DNA from: Bradyrhizobium diazoefficiens
Lineage (GTDB): Bacteria > Pseudomonadota > Alphaproteobacteria > Rhizobiales > Xanthobacteraceae
Length of the DNA stretch: 64,000 bases
Reading direction: 5' to 3'
Assembly: GCF_018131185.1 (NCBI RefSeq)
Contig: NZ_JAFCJE010000004.1
Location: 744,001-808,000 of the forward strand
The notes under the pieces are model-generated. The model made no database searches, was not told where the DNA came from, and worked only from the letters and a program-made list of their open reading frames with translations. Shown here piece after piece: positions 44,594 through 55,183 of this stretch. Each line of letters starts with the position of its first letter. The first letter of the stretch is position 1. A program made the translations under genes and the position numbers.

Positions 44594-46423
44594 ATGACAA
44601 AAAAAACAACCAATGGGCATGCGCCCGCCGGCAACGGCTCGCGACGCCACCTTCGCTCGCAGGAATGGTTCAACAACCCGCATAACCCGGGCATGACTGC
44701 GCTCTATATGGAGCGCTACCTCAATTACGGCCTCACGCGCGCCGAGCTGCAGTCCGGCAAGCCGATCATCGGCATCGCCCAGACCGGCAACGACCTTTCT
44801 CCCTGCAACCGCCACCATATCGAGCTCGCGCACCGCGTCCGCGAAGGCATCCGCGAGGCCGGCGGCATCGCGATGGAATTCCCGACCCATCCGATCCAGG
44901 AGACCGGCAAGCGTCCGACCGCAGCGCTCGACCGCAATCTCGCCTATCTCGGCCTGGTCGAGATCCTCTACGGCTACCCGCTCGACGGCGTGGTGCTGAC
45001 CACCGGCTGCGACAAGACCACGCCGGCCTGCATGATGGCGGCGGCGACCGTGAACCTGCCCGCGATCGTGCTGTCGGGCGGCCCGATGCTGAACGGCTGG
45101 CATGCCGGCGAGCGCACCGGCTCCGGCACCATCGTCTGGAAGTCGCGCGAGCGGCTCGCCGCCGGCGAGATCGACTACGAGGAATTCATGGAGATCGTGG
45201 CCTCCTCGGCGCCCTCGGTCGGCCATTGCAACACCATGGGCACCGCCTCGACCATGAACGGGCTCGCCGAAGCACTCGGCTTCTCGCTGCCGGGCTGCGC
45301 GGCGATCCCCGCACCCTATCGCGAACGCGGCCAGATCGCCTACGAGACGGGAAAACGCGCCGTCGAGATGGTCTGGGAAGACCTCAAGCCGTCGGACATC
45401 CTGACCCGCAAGGCGTTCGAGAACTGCATCGTGATCAATTCGGCGATCGGCGGCTCGACCAACGCACCGATCCACATCAACGCCCTCGCCCGTCACATCG
45501 GCGTCGAGCTCTCGATCGAGGACTGGCAGAAATTCGGCCACGACGTGCCGCTGCTGGTCAACATGCAGCCTGCAGGCTTCTATCTCGGCGAGGAGTTCCA
45601 TCGCGCCGGCGGCGTGCCGGCGGTGGTGCGCGAATTGATGAAGCACAAGCGCATCCATGAGGATGCGGTCACCGTCAACGGCCGCGGCATCGGCGAGAAT
45701 TGCAAGGATGCGCCAAAGCCCGACAATGACGTGATCTGGGCTTATGACAAGCCGCTGGTAAAGGACGCCGGCTTCCTGGTGCTGAAGGGCAATCTGTTCG
45801 ACTCGGCGATCATGAAGACCTCGGTGATCTCAAAGGAATTCCGCGACCGCTATCTCAGCAACCCGAAGGACCTGAACGCATTCGAGGGCCGTGCCATCGT
45901 GTTCGAGGGACCGGAGGATTATCACGAGCGGATCGACGATGCCTCGCTCGACATCGACGAGCGCTGCGTGCTGTTCATCCGCGGCACCGGGCCGATCGGC
46001 TACCCTGGTGGCGCCGAGGTCGTGAACATGCAGCCGCCCGCGGCGCTGATCAAACGCGGCATCCTGTCCCTGCCCTGTATCGGCGACGGCCGCCAGTCCG
46101 GCACCTCGGGTTCGCCCTCGATCCTGAACGCCTCGCCGGAGGCTGCCGCCAATGGCGGCCTTGCGGTCCTCAAGACCGGCGACAAGGTGCGCATCGACCT
46201 CAACAAGGGCAGCGCCAACATCCTGATCTCGGACGAGGAGCTGAAGAAGCGTCACGCCGAGCTGAAGGCCGCCGGCGGCTTCAAGTATCCCGAAAACCAG
46301 ACCCCGTGGCAGGAGATCTATCGCAACACCGTCGGCCAGCAATCGACCGGTGCCTGCATGGAGCTCGCCACAAGGTACCAGAACGTCGCCGGCACGTTTG
46401 GCGTTGCGCGGGACAATCACTAA
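44594..46423 (+). CDS. IlvD/Edd-family sugar-acid dehydratase
   Basis: A 609-residue [2Fe-2S] dehydratase converting an aldonic acid to a 2-keto-3-deoxy acid. The three cluster Cys are seen: C71 in NDLSPCNRH, C139 in TTGCDKTTPAC and C212 in SVGHCNTMG. The protein resembles L-arabinonate or D-xylonate dehydratases more than IlvD. The ATG has CAGGAGAAG upstream. It is the catalytic gene of the divergent arm; its product would be the substrate of KdgK. Confidence 0.92.
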   Translation: MTKKTTNGHAPAGNGSRRHLRSQEWFNNPHNPGMTALYMERYLNYGLTRAELQSGKPIIGIAQTGNDLSPCNRHHIELAHRVREGIREAGGIAMEFPTHPIQETGKRPTAALDRNLAYLGLVEILYGYPLDGVVLTTGCDKTTPACMMAAATVNLPAIVLSGGPMLNGWHAGERTGSGTIVWKSRERLAAGEIDYEEFMEIVASSAPSVGHCNTMGTASTMNGLAEALGFSLPGCAAIPAPYRERGQIAYETGKRAVEMVWEDLKPSDILTRKAFENCIVINSAIGGSTNAPIHINALARHIGVELSIEDWQKFGHDVPLLVNMQPAGFYLGEEFHRAGGVPAVVRELMKHKRIHEDAVTVNGRGIGENCKDAPKPDNDVIWAYDKPLVKDAGFLVLKGNLFDSAIMKTSVISKEFRDRYLSNPKDLNAFEGRAIVFEGPEDYHERIDDASLDIDERCVLFIRGTGPIGYPGGAEVVNMQPPAALIKRGILSLPCIGDGRQSGTSGSPSILNASPEAAANGGLAVLKTGDKVRIDLNKGSANILISDEELKKRHAELKAAGGFKYPENQTPWQEIYRNTVGQQSTGACMELATRYQNVAGTFGVARDNH

Positions 46424-46431
46424 CAACGTCT

Positions 46432-46537
46432 GTCATTCCGGGGCGCGACGCAGTCGCGAGCCCGGAATCCATCGAACCTCATAACACGCTGCACAATGGA
46501 TTCCGGGCTCGCGCCAAGAGGCGCGCCCCGGAATGAC
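46432..46537. repeat. Palindromic intergenic repeat, GTCATTCCGGGG type
   Basis: The outer arms GTCATTCCGGGGCGCG and CGCGCCCCGGAATGAC pair exactly, as do inner arms CGCGAGCCCGGAATCCAT and ATGGATTCCGGGCTCGCG. This is the best conserved copy of the family in the window (others at 31484 and 33078). It sits between the dehydratase and the first short-chain dehydrogenase gene. Confidence 0.9.
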
Positions 46538-46560
46538 GAACCTACAAGGAGAAAAACGAC

Positions 46561-47292
46561 ATGGCAGACCGCCTCAAGGGCAAACGCGCCGTCATCACGG
46601 CTGCGGCCGCAGGCATCGGCCGCGCATGCGCCATCGCATTCGCGCGTGAAGGCGCCACCGTGATCGCCACCGACATCAATGAAGCCGGAATCGCGGGCCT
46701 GACCAAGGAAGGCATCGCCGAGGTCGCAAAGCTCGACGTCCGCAACACCGCCGATGTCAACGCCTTTGCCAAGCGTGTCGGCAGGATCGACATCCTGCTC
46801 AACGCGGCGGGCTTCGTGCACCACGGCACCATCCTGGAATGCTCGGAAGAGGATTTTGACTTCTCGTTCGACCTCAACGTCAAGTCGATGCACCGGACCA
46901 TCAAGGCGTTCCTGCCGGACATGCTGGCGGGCGGTGGCGGCAGCATCGTCAACATCTCGTCCTGCGCGGCGCTGCGGCCGCCGGCCAACCGTTACGTTTA
47001 CAGCTCGTCCAAGGCGGCGGTGTCGCTGCTGACGCGCGCGGTCGCGCTCGACTTCATCACCAAGGGTATCCGCTGCAACTCGATCTGCCCCGGCACCGTC
47101 GAGACGCCCTCGATGCTGGATCGCGCTGCCGCGCAAGGCCCGCAAGGCAAGGAGATGTTCATCTCCCGCCAGAAGATGGGCCGGCTCGGTACCGCCGAGG
47201 AAATCGCCAGCATGGCGGTCTATCTCGGCAGCGACGAGAGCGCCTTCACCACCGGCGTCGACCTCGTCGTCGACGGCGGCTACATGCTCTGA
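46561..47292 (+). CDS. Short-chain dehydrogenase, 2-keto-3-deoxy-sugar-acid or hydroxybutyrate type
   Basis: A 243-residue SDR. The cofactor motif reads TAAAAGIGRA, with D38-like Asp (TDINEAG) favouring NAD. The catalytic pair is YSSSK near residue 147, with Ser in ISSCAA. It resembles DHRS6-type proteins, including 2-keto-3-deoxy-L-fuconate dehydrogenase. In this locus a role on a deoxy-keto acid is plausible. GGAG precedes the ATG. Confidence 0.9.
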   Translation: MADRLKGKRAVITAAAAGIGRACAIAFAREGATVIATDINEAGIAGLTKEGIAEVAKLDVRNTADVNAFAKRVGRIDILLNAAGFVHHGTILECSEEDFDFSFDLNVKSMHRTIKAFLPDMLAGGGGSIVNISSCAALRPPANRYVYSSSKAAVSLLTRAVALDFITKGIRCNSICPGTVETPSMLDRAAAQGPQGKEMFISRQKMGRLGTAEEIASMAVYLGSDESAFTTGVDLVVDGGYML

Positions 47293-47310
47293 CGCTGAGG
47301 GGCTGCCAGC

Positions 47311-48057
47311 ATGAACAAGATCGACCTCAACGGCCGCATCGCTATCGTCACCGGCGGCGCACAGGGCTTTGGCCGTGCCATCACCGAACGCTTCGTCGCC
47401 TCCGGTGCGAAGGTCGCGATCTGGGATTTCGATGCCGCTCTGGCTGAGAAAACCGCAAAGGAGATCGGCGACGGCGCCCGCGTGTTCAAGGTCGACGTCA
47501 CCGACACCGCGGCGGTCGAGCAGGCCCGCGATGCCACGCTCAAAGCCTTCGGCAAGATCGACATCCTCGTCAACAATGCCGGCATCGCCGGTGTCAACAA
47601 GCCGGTCTGGGAGACCGATCTCGAGGAATGGCGCAAGGTGCTGCGCATCAATCTCGACGGCCCCTTCATCGTCTGCAAGGCGATCGTGCCCGCGATGCTG
47701 AAGCAGAAATACGGGCGCATCGTCAACATCGCCTCCATCGCCGGCAAGGAAGGCAATCCGAATGCGGCGCATTACTCGGCGTCCAAGGCCGGCCTGATCG
47801 CGCTGACGAAATCGCTCGGCAAGGAGCTCGCCGCCCACGACATCCTCGTCAATGCGGTGACCCCGGCGGCGGCGAAGACCGCCATCTTCGACCAGATGAC
47901 GCAGCAGCATATCGACTTCATGCTGTCGAAGATCCCGAAGGCGCGGTTCGTTCTGGTGGAAGAGCTCGCCGCGATGGTGAGCTGGCTGGCCTCCGAGGAC
48001 TGTGCGTTCTCGACCGGCGCCGTGTTCGATATCTCGGGCGGGCGCGCAACCTATTGA
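47311..48057 (+). CDS. Short-chain dehydrogenase
   Basis: A 248-residue SDR with TGGAQGFGRA at residues 15-24, NNAGIAG, and the YSASK catalytic pair near residue 154. The NAD preference is suggested by the Asp in WDFDA. It starts 18 bases after the previous SDR gene, so both are in one transcript. It may be the first dehydrogenase of the sugar route (sugar to lactone or acid), which is inference. Confidence 0.9.
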   Translation: MNKIDLNGRIAIVTGGAQGFGRAITERFVASGAKVAIWDFDAALAEKTAKEIGDGARVFKVDVTDTAAVEQARDATLKAFGKIDILVNNAGIAGVNKPVWETDLEEWRKVLRINLDGPFIVCKAIVPAMLKQKYGRIVNIASIAGKEGNPNAAHYSASKAGLIALTKSLGKELAAHDILVNAVTPAAAKTAIFDQMTQQHIDFMLSKIPKARFVLVEELAAMVSWLASEDCAFSTGAVFDISGGRATY

Positions 48058-48064
48058 GGACAGC

Positions 48065-48457
48065 ATGATCCACGAGGGCGGATGCCTGTGCGGCGCGGTG
48101 CGGTTCAAGGCGGAGGGCGAGCCGCTCAACGTTCGCGTCTGCCATTGCCGTACCTGCCAGAAGGCGATGGGCTCGCCGTTCTTCGCCCGCGCGCAGTTCG
48201 ACCAGCGCGCGCTGACCGTGGAAGGCGAAACGGAGCGCTACGCCTCCTCGGAGAACATCGACCGCGTGTTCTGCAAGCGCTGCGGCACGCGGCTGTTCGC
48301 CTGGCGGCGCAACGGCACGCTGGCGGGCGTGTCCCTCTCCGTGTTCGACGACCGCAACGCCTTCGCGCCGACCGAGCACATCTGGGTCTCGGAAAAGCCC
48401 GCCTGGCTGAAGCTCGACGACGGCCTGGTGCAATATCCGGGGACGATCCCGGCGTGA
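48065..48457 (+). CDS. GFA-family (Mss4-like) zinc protein
   Basis: A 130-residue protein with a GFA domain. Cys pairs CLCG, CHCRTC and CKRCGTRL form the two zinc sites. The family takes its name from glutathione-dependent formaldehyde-activating enzyme, but most members are uncharacterised. The ATG at 48065 follows GAGGACAGC and lies seven bases after the SDR stop, so it belongs to the same transcript. Confidence 0.9.
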   Translation: MIHEGGCLCGAVRFKAEGEPLNVRVCHCRTCQKAMGSPFFARAQFDQRALTVEGETERYASSENIDRVFCKRCGTRLFAWRRNGTLAGVSLSVFDDRNAFAPTEHIWVSEKPAWLKLDDGLVQYPGTIPA

Positions 48458-48597
48458 TTTGCGCGCCGGCACTCCTGATGGATCATTTGCGGCTGTGGCA
48501 TTGCAGAACTTGCCACCCTATGTTCAGCTGAAGCGTTGCTGCACCACCGGCTAGCTGGGATTGCGCAAAGCCGCACGCAAACCGGGACTGACGAGCC

Positions 48598-49278
48598 GTG
48601 AACATCTCCTTCTATGACTTGTCGGTCTGGGTCCTCCCGGTCCTGATCGCCATCACCTTCCACGAGGCTGCGCACGCTTTCGTCGCGAACCGGCTCGGGG
48701 ACAGCACGGCCGCGCAGCTTGGCCGCGTCAGCTTCAATCCATTCCGGCATATCGACCCGTTCGGCACCGTAATCCTGCCGGCGATGCTGCTGTTTGCGCA
48801 TTCGCCGTTCCTCTTCGGCTACGCCAAGCCGGTGCCGGTGAATTTCCGAAAGCTTGGCAACCCGAGGCTCGACATGGTCTGGGTGGCGCTGGCCGGGCCC
48901 GTCACCAACATCGCGCTGGCGCTGGCCGCAGCCCTCGCCTTCCATGCGCTACCCCTTGTCCCTGCCAGCTCGGCGAAATGGGTCGCCGACAACCTCAAGA
49001 ATGCGCTCATCATCAACGCCATCCTCGCGGTCTTCAACATGATGCCGATTCCGCCGCTCGATGGCGGGCGCGTCGCGGTCGGGCTGTTGCCCCGTCCCCT
49101 CGCCCAGCCGCTGGCCCGGCTCGAGCCGTTCGGGATGCTGATCCTGATCGCGATCCTGATCCTGCTACCGTTGGCGGGTTCCCAGTTCGGTCTAAATCTT
49201 GATGTTATTTCAGCAATACTGCGGACGTTGACCGGTTATGTGATTCAGGCTGTTCTCTTCCTGACCGGCAACGCGTAG
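48598..49278 (+). CDS. Site-2 protease family M50 metalloprotease
   Basis: A 226-residue intramembrane zinc protease. The zinc motif H22-E23-AA-H26 is in the first helix, and N147-MMPIPPL-D155-GG in a later helix supplies the third ligand. It has about five to six membrane helices and no PDZ domain. It begins with GTG. Such small members of the family are widespread and often of unknown substrate. Confidence 0.9.
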   Translation: MNISFYDLSVWVLPVLIAITFHEAAHAFVANRLGDSTAAQLGRVSFNPFRHIDPFGTVILPAMLLFAHSPFLFGYAKPVPVNFRKLGNPRLDMVWVALAGPVTNIALALAAALAFHALPLVPASSAKWVADNLKNALIINAILAVFNMMPIPPLDGGRVAVGLLPRPLAQPLARLEPFGMLILIAILILLPLAGSQFGLNLDVISAILRTLTGYVIQAVLFLTGNA

Positions 49279-49322
49279 TTGAACAGCGCCACCGAACACA
49301 AGCCGAAGGGCCAGAGGCCGAC

Positions 49323-49763
49323 TTGGTCAAAGCTGCCGATATGCTGATCGCGCGACGCGCAGACACCCGCGCCCGCGCCGATTTCGCCACCTGGAAGATG
49401 ATGGCCAAGCTCAACGGATCGTCCGCGCTGCCGCCGGAGGCCCAGGAATTCCTGGCGAGCTACCAGAACCTGCTGGCGCAAATGAGCGAGGATGAAGCCA
49501 CCGAGACGACCATCGGCGCGATCTACAAGGCCTATTATGCCGAGATGGGTGGCGCTGGAACCCCGCCCGACGTCCGCCCGCGTACGGCTGAGCCGGCCGC
49601 GGACAATGTTACCGCCTTCCGCCGGCCGGCACCGAAGCCGAAGAAGGCCGCGTCCTCGGGGGCGGCGGCATATGCTGGTCCCCAGAAACGGCCGCTGCCG
49701 GTGGCGCTGATCTTCGCCTGCCTGGTCGTGGTCTATGTCGGCATCCGGCTCTACTGGCGCTGA
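49323..49763 (+). CDS. Hypothetical tail-anchored protein
   Basis: A 146-residue protein with no recognised domain. The N-terminal 70 residues are helical and charged, the middle (about residues 78-115) is Pro/Ala/Lys-rich, and one helix ends the chain (PVALIFACLVVVYVGIRLYW, residues 126-145). That places the bulk in the cytoplasm, anchored by its C terminus. A TTG at 49323 with AGAGG upstream is taken as start; an ATG at 49341 is the alternative. It overlaps the convergent tonB gene by 13 bases. Confidence 0.7.
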   Translation: MVKAADMLIARRADTRARADFATWKMMAKLNGSSALPPEAQEFLASYQNLLAQMSEDEATETTIGAIYKAYYAEMGGAGTPPDVRPRTAEPAADNVTAFRRPAPKPKKAASSGAAAYAGPQKRPLPVALIFACLVVVYVGIRLYWR

Positions 49764-50569
49764 ACCGTCTTCTTCTTTTTCTTCTCGTCCCGCGGCTTGA
49801 ACTTGATCTCGACGGTGCGCTCGAACCGGTCCTCGGCGAGTTCGGTCGGCGGGACCGGGAAAGGATCGGATTTGTGGACCATGGAGATCGCAGCCGCATC
49901 ATAGGCCGGGTCTCCGGAGGATTCCACGACGTCGACGGAAACCACGTTGCCCCTACGGTTGAGCGCGAAACTCACCTTCGCAGTCTGATCCCTGGGCTCC
50001 TTGCCCTCCGGAATGACCTTGTGTGCCGCGAGATGTGCGCTGATCTTGCGGTTCCAATCGGCCGTTAGCTTCAGCAGGTCCTTGCCGATGCCGAGCACCG
50101 GCGCCATGGCCTTCTCGGCCTCGCGCGTTGCGTCTTCGAAAGTCTGCCGATCCGCTGCAACCGACTTCTGGGACGCCTCCATGGCCGGCGTTTCAACCGC
50201 AGCCACCTTCGGATCGTCGTCCTGTTCCTTCTTCGGCTTGTTCTCGGTGACGATACGATCGGCATCCTCGACTTGTTGCGGCCGATCCTGGGGAAGGTCC
50301 GTCTCCTTCGTCTCGGTCTTTTGCTCAGGCAGTGCCGGACGCTCTTCGGACTCGTCCGATTCCGTCGGCGCAACGGGCAGATTGGACTCCTGAACCTCCG
50401 GCGACGTCATCTCTACCGCGAACTCCGCGCCGGCTGCCCCCAGACCATCGCCGTCATCGTCGGCGCGCAGGTGCGCCAGCGCGAGCGCGGCGCCACCCAG
50501 ATGAAGCCCGAGCGCCGCCACCGCGGCCAGGATCCAGAGCTTCCGGGATGGTCTGAGTTCGTCCGACAT
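49751..50569 (-). CDS. tonB: TonB energy transducer
   Basis: A 272-residue protein that carries energy from ExbBD to outer-membrane receptors. A membrane helix is at about residues 10-33, followed by a periplasmic spacer rich in Pro, Glu and Lys, and a TonB C-terminal domain at about residues 175-262 (AKVSFALNRRGNVVSVDV). The ending is unusual, with a basic tail (DEKKKKKTVQRQ). It follows exbD by ten bases. Confidence 0.92.
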   Translation of the reverse strand: MSDELRPSRKLWILAAVAALGLHLGGAALALAHLRADDDGDGLGAAGAEFAVEMTSPEVQESNLPVAPTESDESEERPALPEQKTETKETDLPQDRPQQVEDADRIVTENKPKKEQDDDPKVAAVETPAMEASQKSVAADRQTFEDATREAEKAMAPVLGIGKDLLKLTADWNRKISAHLAAHKVIPEGKEPRDQTAKVSFALNRRGNVVSVDVVESSGDPAYDAAAISMVHKSDPFPVPPTELAEDRFERTVEIKFKPRDEKKKKKTVQRQ

Positions 50570-50579
50570 ACGGGCCTTC

Positions 50580-51038
50580 TTAAGGCTGAGCGGCGCCTGC
50601 CGCAGGTGCGACCGGAGCGCCTTCCAGCGCCACCAGTTTCACCCGCGTATAGCCGCCTGCGCGCAAGAGCTCCATGACTCCCATCAATTCCCCATACGGC
50701 ACCGACTTGTCGGCGCGCAGGAAGACGTATTTGTCCTTGCTCATGTCGGACAGTCCATCGAGCGTCCCGATCAACTCGGCGCGGTGCACCGGGTTTTCTC
50801 CGATCGCGAGCGTCAGATCCGGCTTGATGCTGAGATAGGTCGGCTTGTCCGGCTTCTTCTGCGGCGTCGCGCTCGACGTCGGCAGATCGATCGGCAGGTC
50901 GACCGTGGAGAGCGGCGCTGCGACCATGAAGATGATCAGCAGCACCAGGATGACGTCGATGAACGGCGTGACGTTGATGTCATGCGTTTCCGCGAAATCG
51001 TCGTCTTCGCCGTCATTGTCTGCGAGCGAAACGCCCAT
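50580..51038 (-). CDS. exbD: ExbD biopolymer transport protein
   Basis: A 152-residue partner of ExbB. INVTPFIDVILVLLIIFMV is the single membrane helix; D28 is the proton-carrying Asp. A periplasmic domain follows. It lies three bases after exbB and ten bases before tonB, so the three are co-transcribed and probably form the proton-driven motor for the receptor at 52663-55062. Confidence 0.94.
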   Translation of the reverse strand: MGVSLADNDGEDDDFAETHDINVTPFIDVILVLLIIFMVAAPLSTVDLPIDLPTSSATPQKKPDKPTYLSIKPDLTLAIGENPVHRAELIGTLDGLSDMSKDKYVFLRADKSVPYGELMGVMELLRAGGYTRVKLVALEGAPVAPAAGAAQP

Positions 51039-51041
51039 GGT

Positions 51042-51970
<929 letters not shown>

Positions 51971-51974
<4 letters not shown>

Positions 51975-52660
51975 ACTTCGGCCCAGTAGCGAATGAGGTT
52001 GTGATAGATACCCGTCAATTTGACCGTTTCGGGATCGTCACGCCCGAGCCGTTCCACCAGCGCCTGTATCGCGGTGTCGAGGTCAAAGATCATGCTCCGA
52101 GCTTGATCGTCCCGTATCATGCTCTGAAGCCAGAAGAAAGACGCAACCCGCGTTCCCCTCGTCACGGGGGTGACGAGATGGAGGCTGGTGGAGGGATAGA
52201 GCACGCAGTCGCCGGCCGGCAACTTCACTTCGTGCGAGCCGTAAGTGTCCTCGATCACAAGTTCGCCACCGTCGTATTCTTCCGGCTCGGCGAGGAACAG
52301 GGTGACCGACAGGTCTGTGCGAATGCGAAGGCCGGTCAGACGGTCACCGCGGATCGCGTTGTCGACATGCAGGCCGAAATGGTGCCCGCTACTTGCGGCA
52401 TAGCGGTTGAACAACGGCGGGAATATCTGGAGCGGGATGGCCGCCGCGACGAAACGTGGATTCGACGTCAGCGCCGAGATGATGCGGTTGCCGAGTTTTC
52501 GCGCGACCTCGCTATCGGGCGGCAGTTGCTCGTTGCGCTTGACCATCGCCGACTGGGCGCCCGCGGTGGAGCGGCCGTCCTCCCAGTCGCTCGCAGCCAT
52601 GATGCGGCGGAAATCCGCCACATCATCCTTGCTGAGAACGCCTGGCAGGCAGGTCAACAT
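51971..52660 (-). CDS. piuC: PiuC-type Fe(II)/2-oxoglutarate dioxygenase
   Basis: A 229-residue PKHX-type hydroxylase (YbiX/PiuC family). The iron-binding pattern is GLHVDNAIRG (H-x-D) and later TSLHLVTPV (His), with R in TRGTRVASFFW for 2-oxoglutarate. Family members are coupled to siderophore receptors and are iron-regulated; the reaction is not fully known. The ATG lies two bases after the receptor stop. It links the receptor to exbB. Confidence 0.92.
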
Positions 52661-52662
52661 GA

Positions 52663-55062
52663 TCAGAACTTCGCAGTCGTGACGATGTAGAAGGCTCGGC
52701 CCGGCGCGACCGCCACGAACGGAACCGCGCTGCGATAGAACGAGTCGTAATAGAGCTTGTTCGTGAGGTTCTGCGCGTAGAACTTCATGGTCCAGTTCAG
52801 GTCGATCCTCTTCTCGACGAACGCATCGAAGCGCCAATAGCTCGGCAGCTCGTTGGTGTTGGCCGCAAACGTGCCGCCGTAAACCTTCGAGCGGTACACC
52901 GCCTGCCCGCCGAGCTCCCAGCCGCCGTCGAACTTGTACTTGGTCAGCATGCTGAACGACTGGTGGGCAACATTGGCGAGCTGCAGGCCGAGATTCGAGG
53001 CAACGCCGCTCTGCGTGACCTTGGACTGCATCAGCACCAGGCCGCCGAAGATGCTCCAGCGATCGGTGATCTTGCCCTCGGCTTCGATGTCGATGCCCTG
53101 GATCCTGTAGGCCGCGCCCGACGTCAGCAAGCCGCTGACGGTCTCGCGCGCGTTGTCCTTGGTGGTCTGGAACAACGCGCCCGTCACCAGCAGGTGGCGA
53201 TCAGCGAGCTCCCATTTGGTGCCGACCTCGATCGCCTTGTTGCGCTCGGGCCCGAGCAGGAGGGTCGCGTTGGGCGGAACACCGCCGTAGTCGGTGGCGG
53301 TCGCGTCCAGCTCCGAGCCGAACGGATTGGCCGAGGTCGCGTAGGCTGCATAGATGCTGCCGATCGACATCGGCTTGTAGACGAGGCCGACGTTGTAGTT
53401 CACCAAATCGGCGTTCTGCTTCACATAGTTCGAATTGTTCGACGCGCTCTGGCTATAGCCGTCATAGCGCACGCCGCCGTTGACGATGATAGTGTCCTGC
53501 CAGTTCGCGGTGTCCATGACATAGACGCTGCTGGTGTTGACGCCATAGCGCGTCGGATTTCCGAGCAGCGACGGTATGCCGAAGGGAATGTAGGTGTACT
53601 GTGGCGAGTAGAGATTGACCCCCGTCACGGCGCCGGTGCTGGTGAAGGCGGAACCGGACAGCTCGGACGCGAGGCCGGCGTAGCGGTCGATCGAGATGTT
53701 CTCGTTCGCATATTCGACACCGAATACCGCGGTATGCTTGACCCCGCCGGTATTGAGCTTGAACGTGGCCTCGTTCTGGTTGGCCCACACGTCCACGGTC
53801 TGGTAGCGGCTCTGCGCGCTCGCCGTCGTGGTCCAGAGCAGCGGATTGGGGCTGGTGGTGTTCGGATTCTGCGGCAGCGTGCCGATGTAGTTGAGCACCG
53901 AGTGCTCGCCGCGCAGCTTGCTGGTCAGCGTGATGGCCTCGTTGACCTTGTACTCGATGATGCCGGTGCCGAAATCCTGCCGCGCGGTCTGGAAGTCGCG
54001 GTTGAGGAAGCCGTACCAGTTTCCGCGCGGAATGCCGGCCGACGTCACCGGCACATTACCCTGCCTGTAAAAGGGCACGCCGAAATCGGGATAGCCGCTG
54101 AGGTCGGTGTGGACGTAGTTCGTCGTGATCTTGATGTCGCTGGTCGGAGTGTATTTGGTCGAGATGAAGGTGCCCCAGCGATCATCGGTGACGTAGTTTC
54201 GACCGGCCACGTTGGCATCCTGGAACAGGCCGCCGGCGCGCACCGAGAAGGTCGGGTCGATGACCTGGTTGACGTCGAGCGTGACACGCTTGGTCTGATC
54301 GGTGCCGAACTCGGAGTCCATGCGCTTGAAATTGACGTCGCCGGCCTGCTTGGTGACGATGTTGATGGCGCCGCCGGCCGTGCCGCGGCCGGCATAGGAC
54401 GATGCCGGGCCGCGCAGGATCTCGATCTGCTCGGTGAAGAAGTTCTCGCGGATGGAAACGGCGGGATCGCGGATGCCGTCGATGAAAACGTCGTTGCGCG
54501 CGTCGAAGCCGCGGATGAAGAAGCGGTCACCGAACGCGTTGCCGCCTTCGCCTGAGCCCAGCGTCACGCCCGCGGTCGAACGCCCGATTTCCTTCAGCGT
54601 CGTCGCGTTCTTGTCCTCGAGCACTTCCTTGCTGAGCACCGTGATGGACTTGGGCGTGTTCAGCATCTTCTCGGGAAACTTGCCCGAGGCCTGGACGTGG
54701 TCGACCTTGTAGGGCGCGGCCGGATCGGCATAGGGATTGCTGTCGGGAGCGCCAGACGGCGCAGTCGGCGCGGCCTGCTGGGCCGCCTGCTCGCGTTGCG
54801 CGGCGCGGCGAAGCGCGTTGCGGGCACGGACCTGCTCCGGCGAAGGCTTCGAGGCCGTCGGACGCGGGCGCGCGACAGGAGCGTCAACCGTCACCGGCGG
54901 CAGGTTCGACTGCTGCGCCTCTGCGCCGCTCGAGACCGTCGCGACTGCTATCAGGCTTGCAACGGCGGAAACTGTCTTGCCCGCAGCAGCATCGAAATTG
55001 TTGTCGACAGACTTTTTCAACACGGTCGAACGCAATGACCGCGGTGATCTAACATTCCCCAT
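52663..55062 (-). CDS. TonB-dependent siderophore receptor
   Basis: A 799-residue outer-membrane receptor. A signal region (residues about 30-52, ending SGAEA) is followed by LPPVTVDAP, a TonB-box-like stretch, a Pro/Gln-rich linker, the plug domain (about 100-230; GGEGGNAFGDRFFIRGFDARND) and a 22-stranded barrel ending in Phe (VTTAKF). The family is siderophore (catecholate/Fiu type by its PiuC neighbour). The ATG at 55062 has GGGGCG upstream. Three Irr-type boxes lie further upstream. Confidence 0.93.
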   Translation of the reverse strand: MGNVRSPRSLRSTVLKKSVDNNFDAAAGKTVSAVASLIAVATVSSGAEAQQSNLPPVTVDAPVARPRPTASKPSPEQVRARNALRRAAQREQAAQQAAPTAPSGAPDSNPYADPAAPYKVDHVQASGKFPEKMLNTPKSITVLSKEVLEDKNATTLKEIGRSTAGVTLGSGEGGNAFGDRFFIRGFDARNDVFIDGIRDPAVSIRENFFTEQIEILRGPASSYAGRGTAGGAINIVTKQAGDVNFKRMDSEFGTDQTKRVTLDVNQVIDPTFSVRAGGLFQDANVAGRNYVTDDRWGTFISTKYTPTSDIKITTNYVHTDLSGYPDFGVPFYRQGNVPVTSAGIPRGNWYGFLNRDFQTARQDFGTGIIEYKVNEAITLTSKLRGEHSVLNYIGTLPQNPNTTSPNPLLWTTTASAQSRYQTVDVWANQNEATFKLNTGGVKHTAVFGVEYANENISIDRYAGLASELSGSAFTSTGAVTGVNLYSPQYTYIPFGIPSLLGNPTRYGVNTSSVYVMDTANWQDTIIVNGGVRYDGYSQSASNNSNYVKQNADLVNYNVGLVYKPMSIGSIYAAYATSANPFGSELDATATDYGGVPPNATLLLGPERNKAIEVGTKWELADRHLLVTGALFQTTKDNARETVSGLLTSGAAYRIQGIDIEAEGKITDRWSIFGGLVLMQSKVTQSGVASNLGLQLANVAHQSFSMLTKYKFDGGWELGGQAVYRSKVYGGTFAANTNELPSYWRFDAFVEKRIDLNWTMKFYAQNLTNKLYYDSFYRSAVPFVAVAPGRAFYIVTTAKF

Positions 55063-55183
55063 TTCACGCCCCACTAATTCAACGACGATTGGTCGCATTG
55101 CGACAACTCGACGCAATGGTGCTATCGGGCGTGTTAACGAGGGTCAACGCGATCAGGCCAACATTCCGACTGAATCCGTTCAT

